Shown here: piece after piece, positions 26,901 through 35,900 of the stretch
Layout of the letters: the number at the start of each line of letters is the position of its first letter
How positions within the stretch are numbered: the stretch's first letter is position 1
NCBI RefSeq assembly: GCF_047663525.1
Contig: NC_092588.1
Span: 135,400,501-135,464,500 of the forward strand
DNA: 64,000 bases
Direction of reading: 5' to 3'
From: Anas platyrhynchos
Lineage: Eukaryota > Chordata > Aves > Anseriformes > Anatidae
Position numbers and translations under genes: made by a program
The notes under the pieces: generated by a model
Databases searched by the model: none
What the model saw: the letters and a program-made list of their open reading frames with translations, nothing else
Told to the model about the DNA's origin: nothing

Positions 26901-28583
26901 TATTTAAGTATGTAAATTCTTGACAGAGCCCAGAGATAGAGAATATGCTAGGCTTTTGCCAGTGATTGTCCTCCCCAGACGTCTTCTCTTGACCAAATTG
27001 TGTATGAGAACACTTAGGCTAGACTTTTTCTATGGAGACTATGTCCAGGTGCTTGTTTGGAGAAGGTGGAATGTCAGGTCCTGTCAGTGTCCTGACACCC
27101 AGGGGACATGGCGTCACCTCTAATGATCTGTGTATTTCTGTAAACAAGACGTAGAAGGCAACCATGCAAGCACAGGCAAAACAAAACTTGGACAATTTAT
27201 AATGTTCATAGGCAAGTAGGGTACAATAGTAATAGGGAAGTAGGAATAGTAATAGGGTTTCCCTCCTGTGCCCTTGTAGCCATCTTTAAGTGGTCAGTTC
27301 ACTGAGAATGTTGTGCTGTTTCACGTGCTACCCAAGAAGCTGGCTATGAGTTTGGATAACTTGATGAAGATCAAAGAGAAAAGAATATTGCAACTACTGC
27401 TTCCTCACTTTATGCAGTGTAAATGCAATGAATCCTAATCCTGTCAGGTATAACACTTGTTTTCAGTCACATAAGGGAGAGAAAATTTTTTATTCTTAGC
27501 ATACATGTACATGAGCTGTTTGGATACACACAGTTGCTTTGACAATCTGGTTCGCTCTTGAGTGGTGGTGAGCTGAGCTGTGAGGCAGCCGAGTACTGTA
27601 AAACATGTTCTCAACAGCGTACCTCTCCACCCTGCTATTCCTGTAACTCATGCTGCTTCAAGCTGAAGAAAATGAAAAGCACCCATAATGTGGCAGTGAC
27701 CAAAACCAGATGGTCTGGGGCAACATCTTGGAGGTCTCTTCCAACCTAAATTATTCTGTGATCCTGTGAACTACCAGAAACTCACCAGTGTGCTGGAGTC
27801 TTACAACCCTTCTGGCTGAAGGCAGGGCCTCCCTGAGATGAGGAGTATTCAATTCCCCCACCCACAGCAGGGTTATGAGGGAGAGGAGGAGATGATGATG
27901 ATAATGATACATCCTCCAGGATGGTGACATCACCTTGGAAAATGATGTTTGGTATTAGAAAAACCCTGAAGCAGGTAAACAGCATTTACAGAACATGTTA
28001 GACAAGATACGCAATTTTATTTAATTAACAATACTGCTTTATACATTTCTATTTAGAGAAGATACTGCGTAAGATGATAGAAGTGATTGCTGACAACGTT
28101 GCTTCTGAAAATTTTGAATTTTTCTGTCAGAAACTGCAACTTCGTCAGGCTGACATCAAGTCTCTGGAAAATACCAGGTTAGTTACAGGTGATTGTAACA
28201 GTATCTTGTTGGTTTTACTTCCCATTTCCTTTGTCATTACTATTTTATGAAGTTAATACACAGAAGATTAAAGAATTCATGGTACATTTTCTGTTCAATA
28301 CAGAGTAGATATATCTATGTAAAATTTAGTAAATATCTACAAATCTTTTTTTTTTTTTTTTTTTTTCTCAGATATTTACTTTGTAACTTCTTTTCCTAAC
28401 AGGGCTCTTATGTTGAAAGAGAAAATCATCAAGGCACTGGACGTTTGGATCAGTGAAAACCAAGACCTAACTTATGCTGAAATGGTAGATAAACTGATCA
28501 GAATACTAGTAATGACAGGCATGTATGATCTAACCAACGAAGTGAAAGCTTTAAAACTCTATTCACAAATGGTGAAATTCTAA
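21525..28583 (+). CDS. LRRD1: LRRD1, leucine-rich repeats and death domain containing 1
   Basis: Poorly characterised intracellular leucine-rich-repeat protein. Coding exons: 21525-23315, 24762-24960, 26386-26547, 28057-28177, 28403-28583 (stop TAA 28581-28583). Together they give 2454 nt or 817 residues with GT-AG introns and continuous phase; the human protein is about 860. The first ATG is preceded by an in-frame TGA at 21507-21509. Residues 1-105 are acidic and low in complexity. Residues about 106-690 are 23-residue repeats of the LxxLxLxxNxLxxLP type. About residue 718 onward is a helical death-like domain. Open frame beyond 23315 to 23378 is intron read-through and is not part of the protein. 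The gene lies head-to-tail between KRIT1 and CYP51A1, as in mammals. Identity rests on synteny plus architecture. Confidence 0.93.
21840..26547 (+). other. LRRD1: LRRD1 leucine-rich repeat array
   Basis: Repeats start near FTLRLNDKGLQDMP in the large exon and continue through exons 24762-24960 and 26386-26547 (for example LTQIPEELSKLVCLRELDIS). Most units are 23 residues with LP at the turn. One unit near 22130-22190 (MDEFPFALRSLETLELAGN) is two residues short. The array predicts a solenoid protein-interaction surface. Confidence 0.9.
23912..23974. repeat. 63-bp A-rich tract
   Basis: A run of A broken only by a few C (CAACAACAAC) near 23924-23933, in the LRRD1 intron 23316-24761. CR1 elements do not end in poly(A), and no element body is recognisable upstream. 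Confidence 0.92.
27711..27769 (+). mobile_element. CR1 LINE 3' terminal scrap
   Basis: TGGTCTGGGG...TTGGAGGTCTCTTCCAACC followed by TAAATT and two 8-bp tail units ATTCTGTG ATCCTGTG is the typical CR1 end. Only about 60 bp is recognisable. It lies in the LRRD1 intron 26548-28056. Confidence 0.82.
28057..28580 (+). other. LRRD1: LRRD1 C-terminal death-like domain
   Basis: The last two exons encode about 100 residues of amphipathic helices (KMIEVIADNVASENFEFFCQ, then RQADIKSLENTR, then a second half ending VMTGMYDLTNEVKALKLYSQ). The pattern of bulky hydrophobics with a tryptophan (ALDVWISEN) fits a death-fold domain. The intron at 28178-28402 splits an Arg codon in the middle of the domain. Confidence 0.75.
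28346..28366. repeat. Poly(T) tract, 21 nt
   Basis: A run of T 36 nt upstream of the last LRRD1 acceptor (exon starts 28403). It may double as an extended polypyrimidine tract. Confidence 0.95.
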
Positions 28584-28756
28584 ACAAGGAATACAAAGAG
28601 TGGGTATGAACAGAACAAAGGCTTGTGTTGCCATTCTTTTTATCCCTGAAATTCTTTTCCCTTTGATCATACCGTACTCAGCCTGTTTTTTGAAAGTCAT
28701 TCATAATTTTGTATTAGCTTGTCTAGTCTCTTAAAGATTGATTGTGCAAAAAAAAA

Positions 28757-28762
28757 AATAAA
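28757..28762 (+). terminator. LRRD1 poly(A) signal AATAAA
   Basis: Hexamer 174 nt after the LRRD1 stop, within an A-rich stretch, followed by T-rich sequence. It is the first canonical signal and gives a short 3' UTR. Confidence 0.65.
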
Positions 28763-29164
28763 TCAAAAATGCACCTTTTTGATTTCTGAAGTGAAGTCAT
28801 TTTATTAAAAAATGTACTTATGGAAACTTTAGTAGATCTTGAATCTATTACATCAAGTTGTTTTATTCATTGCTGTTAAATTCTCACTTTCAATTATTGA
28901 ATAATGTTTATAAACAGAAAAAAAAATGTTCATGGTTTTAACATGTTGCTTGCAACAAATTTTAGTGTTCACCAAGGCTGTATGAAGATACGGTCAGCAT
29001 TCTGAGCATCTTTCTAGCTTACTTTTTAGAGCGGGAAGAAGTAGGCTGTTACCCAGTAACTGCAGCATACAGGAGGTTTGTGTTTGGAAACAGGGGGTTG
29101 GGAGTCCAGAAAGATGATTACCTGTTGCCTTAATGGATATAATGGAAAAGCTGCTACGGGTACT

Positions 29165-29545
29165 TCAGTGATAAAAAGAAGAACAGAGAAATTGTGGGCC
29201 CTCTCCAGAAGGAAACGGGAGACCTGGTCACCCAGTGACTTTTTTGCCTCAGTCTTCACAGGCAAGAGCTCAGCCACACAGCCCAACCCGCAGAAGGCAG
29301 GGACCGGGAGAATGAAGAACTGCCCATGTAGGAGACCAGGTTTGAGACCCGATAAGGAACCTAAAGGTGCACGAGTCCATGGGGCATGTCGAGATACATC
29401 CACGGGTCCCGTGAGAAGCTGTGTCAGTCCGGTGAAGTTCCCACTGACTGGAAGAAACATAACTCCCTTTTTTTGTAAAGGGAAGAACGGAGACGCAGGG
29501 AACTACAGCCCAGCCTCCTGCACACCACACATGGAAAAACACCCT
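29165..29545 (+). mobile_element. CR1 LINE internal (ORF2 reverse transcriptase) fragment
   Basis: Translation resembles CR1 ORF2. DFFASVFTGKSS matches the start of the RT region, and further on NITPFFCKGKNGDAGNYSPAS resembles the conserved NITPIFKKGKKEDPGNYRPVS block, with several substitutions. Both ends are truncated, so it cannot encode a working enzyme. It lies between the LRRD1 3' end and the CYP51A1 CpG island, in the same orientation as both genes. Confidence 0.85.
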
Positions 29546-29749
29546 CACGGAAAGCCGGACCTGCCCTCAGGCTGTGTAAGGCCAAATGTGCTGCCTCAAT
29601 CACCAGTTAATGACCGCTACCCCTCACCCCGCTGGGGCTCCCCTCAGCCACCGCCCCCGCCTCAGCGCCGTGCCGCGCACCGCCCCCTCCTCCCTCCCCG
29701 CCTCCCCGCCAGCCGCCCAATGGCGGCCCCGGCAGCCCAGCAGACGCCG

Positions 29750-29756
29750 TCACCCC
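29750..29756 (+). promoter_or_regulatory. SRE-like motif (TCACCCC)
   Basis: Matches the core of the LDLR-type sterol regulatory element ATCACCCCAC, 18 bp before an inverted CCAAT box. SREBP with NF-Y is the usual arrangement at cholesterol-synthesis genes. The flanking bases diverge from the full consensus. Confidence 0.5.
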
Positions 29757-29845
29757 GTGCCGCGCGGGCCGCCATTGGCCCTGCCGGCGGCAGGCGTCAC
29801 ATGGGCAGAGATCAGCCCAGCGCGGGGGGGCGGGGCCCGCCACCT

Positions 29846-29866
29846 CCCCCCCCCCCCCCCCCCCCC
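29846..29866. repeat. Poly(C) run, 21 nt, in CYP51A1 promoter
   Basis: Twenty-one consecutive C between the GC box and the start codon. The minus strand is poly(G), so G-quadruplex or i-motif formation is possible. The length is likely to vary between individuals and may be misjudged by sequencing. Confidence 0.9.
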
Positions 29867-29902
29867 GCCTCAGCCGCGGCGCGCGGGCGGCCGTTGGCTG
29901 TT

Positions 29903-29967
29903 GGCCGTTACCGGTGAGGCGACGGTTCCCGTGAGGCGGCCGGGCGGCCGTTAGCCGTGAGGCGATG
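29903..29967 (+). repeat. Near-duplicate 22-nt leader repeat abutting the CYP51A1 start
   Basis: The 22-nt segments at 29903-29924 and 29946-29967 are aligned without gaps and match at 19 positions. The second includes the ATG; the first has ACG at that place. The octamer GTGAGGCG occurs three times (29914-29921, 29931-29938, 29957-29964), the last touching the ATG. Confidence 0.85.
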
Positions 29968-32900
29968 CTGAGCCTGCTGGAGGTCGGCGGCTCGCTGCTG
30001 GAGCGGGTGGCCGTTGGCAACCCCCTGTCCCTGGCGCTGGCCGCCTCCGCCTTCGTCCTCAGCCTGGGCTACCTGCTGCAGCTGGGCTACCGGCGGCATG
30101 TCGGCTCCGAGCAGAGGGTGCGAGCCGGGGGCGGACCGGGGAAGGTGGTGGGGGCCGGCGGGGAGAGGGCTCGATGCAGACAGGGGGGTTTGGGGGGGGC
30201 TGCCCGGGGACGGCTGCGGAGGGGGGCGGCAGCGCTGGGGGTCTTGGGCCAGCTGTGGGCGCCCCGCATGTCTTCAGAGACATCTCGTTAGTCTCTGAAG
30301 AAAATTCAGTCTTTTTTCTCTTTCTTCCTCAGAAATACCCACCGTATATTTCGTCAAGCATCCCTTTCCTTGGGCATGCGATAGCATTTGGAAAAAGTCC
30401 CATTGAGTTTTTGGAAAACGCTTACGACAAGGTACGTTTTCTTACGCGAATGGCTGAGCGTGTGCTAAAATACTTCTGTGTATCTGTTAAGCTCTGTTTA
30501 AAAACTGTTGAGTCTCTCTTATTGCCTTGAACATAGAATGAAGCATGCACAATAGGCTGTGGTTTCTTCAGACTGTTGAATTAAATTGTAGTGGAATCAC
30601 AAGTTCGTTAAAAATCCATTTTCACAATGTTATTTTTTGTATTAATGGGAGTCTTTTAATCTCACTCTTTCCTAATCTGCTGACTGTCTCTATAGTAGGT
30701 GATTTTATGACTCTTAAGGTGCTCAGCAATGTTAAAAGGGCTGGTGCATAAAACCTTGGTGATTTAAACAGCCCAAAAGAAAGGGTCTAAGGCAGTAGAG
30801 CCTTAATTCCAGTACAGTCAGATGTATTGATATGTGTCACGTTGTCTAAAACTTTCTGGAGTCATAAGCTTAAATCTTGTCTTTCTCCAGGCTAATCAAG
30901 CTAAGATTAGTATGTGAGCATCTGTTGGAGTTGTCATTTAATATTTAAAATCTTATTTGCTCTTAATTATCAGTGCATAACTCCAAATCCATTTTTTTTT
31001 TTCCAAGACAGCATTTATAGGTTACTGTAGGCTGCTGCATTCTTGTAGTGTCTCTGCCAGATCTCATGGTGTCATTTTTTTTTCCATGATTTTTTTAAGC
31101 ATAATAGTTTTACAGTTTGCATGATCACACGCGTTAGTTATATCACTAATAAGTCTATTGGGAGAAGAATTTAAATATAGTTTAAAATGTTTATATCTTT
31201 ATTAGATCTCTAACTGTTTCTTAGGTGAATAGTGATTTGTAGAAGCTTGTACATAAAGAGATAATGATTGCATGATTCATGTTCCTACTTTTTAAAAGAA
31301 GAACTGTTATTTCTTTCCTCCTAGTATGGACCTGTGTTCAGTTTCACAATGGTTGGCAAGACGTTCACCTACTTACTGGGTAGTGATGCAGCTGCACTGC
31401 TCTTCAATAGCAAAAATGAAGACCTGAATGCAGAGGATGTATACTCCCGGTTGACAACACCTGTTTTTGGAAAGGGAGTTGCTTATGATGTCCCTAACGC
31501 GGTATGTATTTTACATATGAAACAAGAAGAAAGCTAGGAGAATTAAATTCCGACTAGACAGCTGTGAATGCTTGGCTCGGTGTGCTGGGTTTGGTGTTTG
31601 TGTGCAATCCTGGCAGAAGGCCGGGTGCAGTTGTACTTTCACTTGGATGATCAAGCCTGAGCACATTTAGGCTGCATTATTTACTACCTGACCGTTCATT
31701 AGTCTGGAAGCTTTTTTTTAGTTTTAGAAACCACCAAATCCCACCATAGAGGAAAACTGGGAGATGGTCCTTATTTTTTTCCTTCCCTTAGACATGTCAC
31801 TGGCCACAGTTTCCTTTGTGAGCAATTGGGTCTTCCTTCCAAACGCTAGTTTCTCATTCATGCCATTGCAAATCTGTACACAGGAGTAATAATTTGACAA
31901 TTGGCACCACGAGGTTTGGCTTGGTAGGACCAAAATCAGGCTGTGTGTGTTTGCAGAGTGTAGCCTGCCTGGGTCTGGCAGGAAGATCGCTGTGTCATGT
32001 ACCATGGTTTCCGAGCTAAGCTCTGGCTGTTGCCTTGCCTCTGTGTGTAGCTGGTAGTGACAGACAGATGTAAGCTGCAGAATCTGCTTCTCGTGGGAGA
32101 GACTCGCTCTGCCAGCAGTCTGTGTTCTGCCTGTAGTGACATCGCGGTCTGTTGAGCAACAGGGCAGGCTGGTAGCAGTGGCAGCCCTGTGTGCTCCACG
32201 TACTGCTCTGTTCTGATAAAAGGTCCCTAGGCTTACACAAAGGGTGTGCTCAAGCTCTGCTTTAGTCAAGAGACTAATCTTAGCACTCAGTAAGCCTTGT
32301 GAGTCTGTTGGAAGTCTCCTTTACTCATACCTTTGATACTAGAAGGACTTCTCCTTTTTTATTTCTGAAGATTGAGGTTTTTCAGAAAATCACCCGTGCT
32401 ACTTTTTTTCCACAGCTGGGCGATTCAGGGATTTTGCTGTTGGCACACACTGATTAACTCTAGAGACACGTTCCCCTGTATGAAGCTGACAAGGCAGCGT
32501 GCCTGGTTGTGCCCAGAGTGCATTTTGCTACAGCTGAGCCATTTTTTTTGTGTGTAGGGCTACTGCTATGGTTTGATTTCAGACATTGGGAAGGTGTTTG
32601 GAGAGCTGTTCAGGCCTTTGTCGGGCATCTTGCTGATGGTGGGTCATCTGGGACTTTCTTTTAAGGCTCCCTTCTCTCTGCTGAAGCAGCTTAGTCTCCT
32701 CCTCCTCAGTCTGACAGGGACTTCCACTCCTGCTTTGGAAGAACCACCCCTTAAGGTTGACTATCTGTTTGAATGTAATTAGGACTCTTTGAAGGGAAGC
32801 TCCTTGTTTATCAGTAATTCTGGTAATTAGGTTTGTTGATCTGCACCCTTTGTGTATCAGTTCATATTCCCTCTGTCTCCTCCCTCCAGGCCTTGTGCTG

Positions 32901-35900
32901 GTGGTTTCTCTTGGAGCAGCACTGGGTGTGACACAGGGTGTGCTCCCTGCTGGGTTCTGTCCATTGCTTGGGGCTGGGCCACCACACTGTTGGGCAAAAT
33001 GTCAGACTGGCAGAAGCAGAAATTCCTAGGAAGCAACCTTTCTTTTTATGCCTTCTTTTCTGTAAATAACTTTACAGTGCGTGGAGAGCCCTTGGTGGGA
33101 TGCCAGTTTTTGGTCAGTTGTCCCCGGTATGGTGTAGGACAGATGCTGTAATCCATAGTTGGGGCTTAACAATTATTTGAATAACTTTGAGTCCCATCAA
33201 CTCACTGAAAGGTTCTCATATAGTAGTGAGCTCTTTACCAGGAGGTTTATGAGCTGTGAGTCCACATGCAGAAAAAAGGGAAGGTGAGAGGGATGTGGAG
33301 GTTACCATATCCTGAGGAAACGGCTCACTTCGTGTTCCTGGGTCAGCCTTTGTGGGCAGTGACATCCTGGGGCCTTGTAAAGGAGCGGTGGTACCTAGAG
33401 CAGAGGTAAGGTATGAGGGAAGGGGAAGTGAGGAGGCTGCACACCAAGGAACACAGACTGAACCCAAACACTGCAGGCATGGGGCTGATCAGCTGTGTGT
33501 GCGTAGGTGATAATGAGGTACATGAAGTGCATTCCGTATTTCTCTCTTGAGTGCTTCTTGTATCTTCAGTGCTAATGCTTAACAAATAAAATGTTTTATT
33601 TTCTGTTTTGGCACTGTAGAAGAGAGTTGTTGCTCCCTTCAGCTAGTACTTGGATGTTACTGAAGTTTTGCTTGAAAAACAAAAAAGGTGAAAAATTGAA
33701 TATTACCTATTACTTCAAATTTGGCTATCTTGTACATTACAAACCTAATCTTTTTTTTTAACTTTTTAATGTTGTAATGCAAATTATATGAAACTGTTAG
33801 CTACATTAATATGATGATCCTTGTTCTAATTGCTTCTTCTATTTTGTTTCCCCTAGGTATTTTTGGAACAGAAGAAGATGCTCAAAACTGGACTAAATAT
33901 TGCCCAGTTTAAGCAGCATGTATCTGTGATTGAAGAAGAAACAAAGGAGTATTTCAAAGCATGGGGAGAAAGTGGAGAAAAAAGTAAGCGAGATCAGATG
34001 CATTTTTACTTATTTTTTCTGGGAAGGAATGAAGGCTGATGCATGGTATAGCAGTATGTTTTTGGGAATGATTTACTGCCATATTAAATTAAAAACGATG
34101 TAGGCAAAATTGTACTGAAGATTAGAAAAAACATGGAAAATACCCTTTTTGTTTAATCAAATCTAAGGCTACTGGAGAGTAAAGCAGCTTGGAAAAATCA
34201 TTGACAGGCCTTAAGAACTGTTCTACTTGTGCTTTCTTGGTCTGCCAATAGCAGGTGTACCTGTCGCTGGCTGCATCGTGCTGGATTTGTATGGTACCAG
34301 TCACTTCAGTGTGACTGTTTCTTAGTCCTTTTGAAAAGGTACTGTGTGACTTCCTGGAGTGACTGTCAGAGGTGTTAGCTCCTGATCATCTGCACTGCAG
34401 CTGTAGAAGTGACACGGTTAGATCGGAAGCTGAGCGAAGTTCTTTTACTTAACAACCTGCTTGCTAGACATAGCCCATCAGTACTCTCTCAATCCCACTG
34501 TGGCACACTGGTGTCAGGAATAGGTAAAAATCATTCAATAAACAGCAAAACTAGCTGGTAACCCATGGATTTGGATTTCAAGTATAAGTTTTCGTGTGGC
34601 TTCTGTTACTTTTGTTAAGGATTAGACTTGTGCTGCATTGTTTACTTTGGAAGTGTTAATAGCTTTCCTAAAAAAAACATCTAGAAAATACCTTAGAAAA
34701 AAGTTGTTGAAATCAAATGATCTAATTTAAAAGTTATTAGATAAGAGATGTGATGAAAACCACAGAAATTTAAAATCACATGCTTCATTTTCCAGGAAAA
34801 GCAAGCTAAAACTCTATTAAAATATTAATATGTATTCAGTTATTTATTATTCTCTTCTTCAAAATACAAAAAAGCTACTGTAAACTAGCCTGTAAACTAT
34901 AACATCTTGCCTAAAATGTGTCTTCAGTAACACTTCTTTCAAATCTTTCCTCAGATCTGTTTGAAGCCCTTTCAGAACTTATCATTTTGACAGCAAGTCA
35001 TTGCCTACATGGCAAGGAAATACGAAGCTTGCTGAACGAGAAGGTGGCGCAGCTGTACGCCGATTTGGATGGGGGCTTCACGCACGCTGCCTGGCTGCTG
35101 CCCGGCTGGCTGCCTCTGCCAAGCTTCAGGTACCAGAAATGAGATTGAAGCTATTGAAGCATTTTATCCAAACCCCTTTGTTCCCACGTTCCAGACATCC
35201 CAGTAAATCCTTCCTAAGGATTTAGTGTTACTTTATACAAAGTTGCTAACAGACATATTTTGAATCGCAGACGTCGAGATCGAGCACACAGAGAGATAAA
35301 GAACATTTTCTACAAGGTTATCCAGAAACGTCGGAATTCTGAGGAAAAGGAGGATGACATGCTCCAAACTCTACTGGATGCTTCGTACAAGTAAGGAAAG
35401 GGGTTGAAGACTTGTCATTATTTTCTCTCTATAGAGAGAAATAAATACAGATAAATAAAAACAGCCTAAAAAGTTTACTTAGAAATGCTGACTTAGACTT
35501 CTGAGATCTTCAACAACAAGCTGGCTGTGCAGGAGTGATTTTCTTCTGGGCTCCCAGGGGGTTTGCCTCCCCTGTTCTCCCTTCTCCCTCCTGCTACATC
35601 TTTAGTTGCTGCATTTAGGGTGGCCAACACAGGAGGAGGAGCACGAAGTAGATTAGAAAAAATTGTCAACACTGCTGTAACTGGGAACCTGATGAAGTGA
35701 AGCTTTAACTTGACACCCTTTAACCCCTTAACACCCCTCTAACAGGGACGGCCGCCCGCTGACAGATGACGAGATAGCTGGGATGCTTATTGGGCTGCTC
35801 CTGGCAGGGCAGCACACGTCCTCCACCACCAGTGCCTGGCTTGGCTTCTTCATAGCCAGAGACAAATCAATACAGGAGCAGTGCTATGCAGAGCAAAAAG

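Larger units (their letters stand above)
29600..30260 (+). promoter_or_regulatory. CpG-island promoter of CYP51A1
   Basis: A GC- and CpG-dense block covers the upstream region, first exon and start of intron 1 of CYP51A1. No TATA box is evident. Visible elements are CCAAT at 29717-29721, an SRE-like TCACCCC at 29750-29756, an inverted CCAAT (ATTGG) at 29774-29778, the E-box-like GTCACATG at 29796-29803 (with CGTCA half-CRE at 29795-29799), and a GC box GGGGGCGGGGC at 29826-29836. Mammalian CYP51 promoters are known to use SREBP, NF-Y, Sp1 and CRE sites, so this fits sterol and cAMP control. Binding is inferred. Confidence 0.75.

Noticed and set aside
29078-29954. 279- and 122-codon plus-strand frames upstream of CYP51A1
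   Set aside because: The first half is a CR1 reverse-transcriptase remnant and the second half is CpG-island sequence with poly(C) read as proline. Not a gene.
29607-30020. 137-codon minus-strand frame over the CYP51A1 promoter
   Set aside because: High-GC sequence lacks stop codons by composition; there is no known antisense coding gene and no homology.
31724-32269. 181-codon minus-strand frame in CYP51A1 intron 31502-33856
   Set aside because: Antisense, intronic, unmatched and overlapped by other open frames; likely chance.
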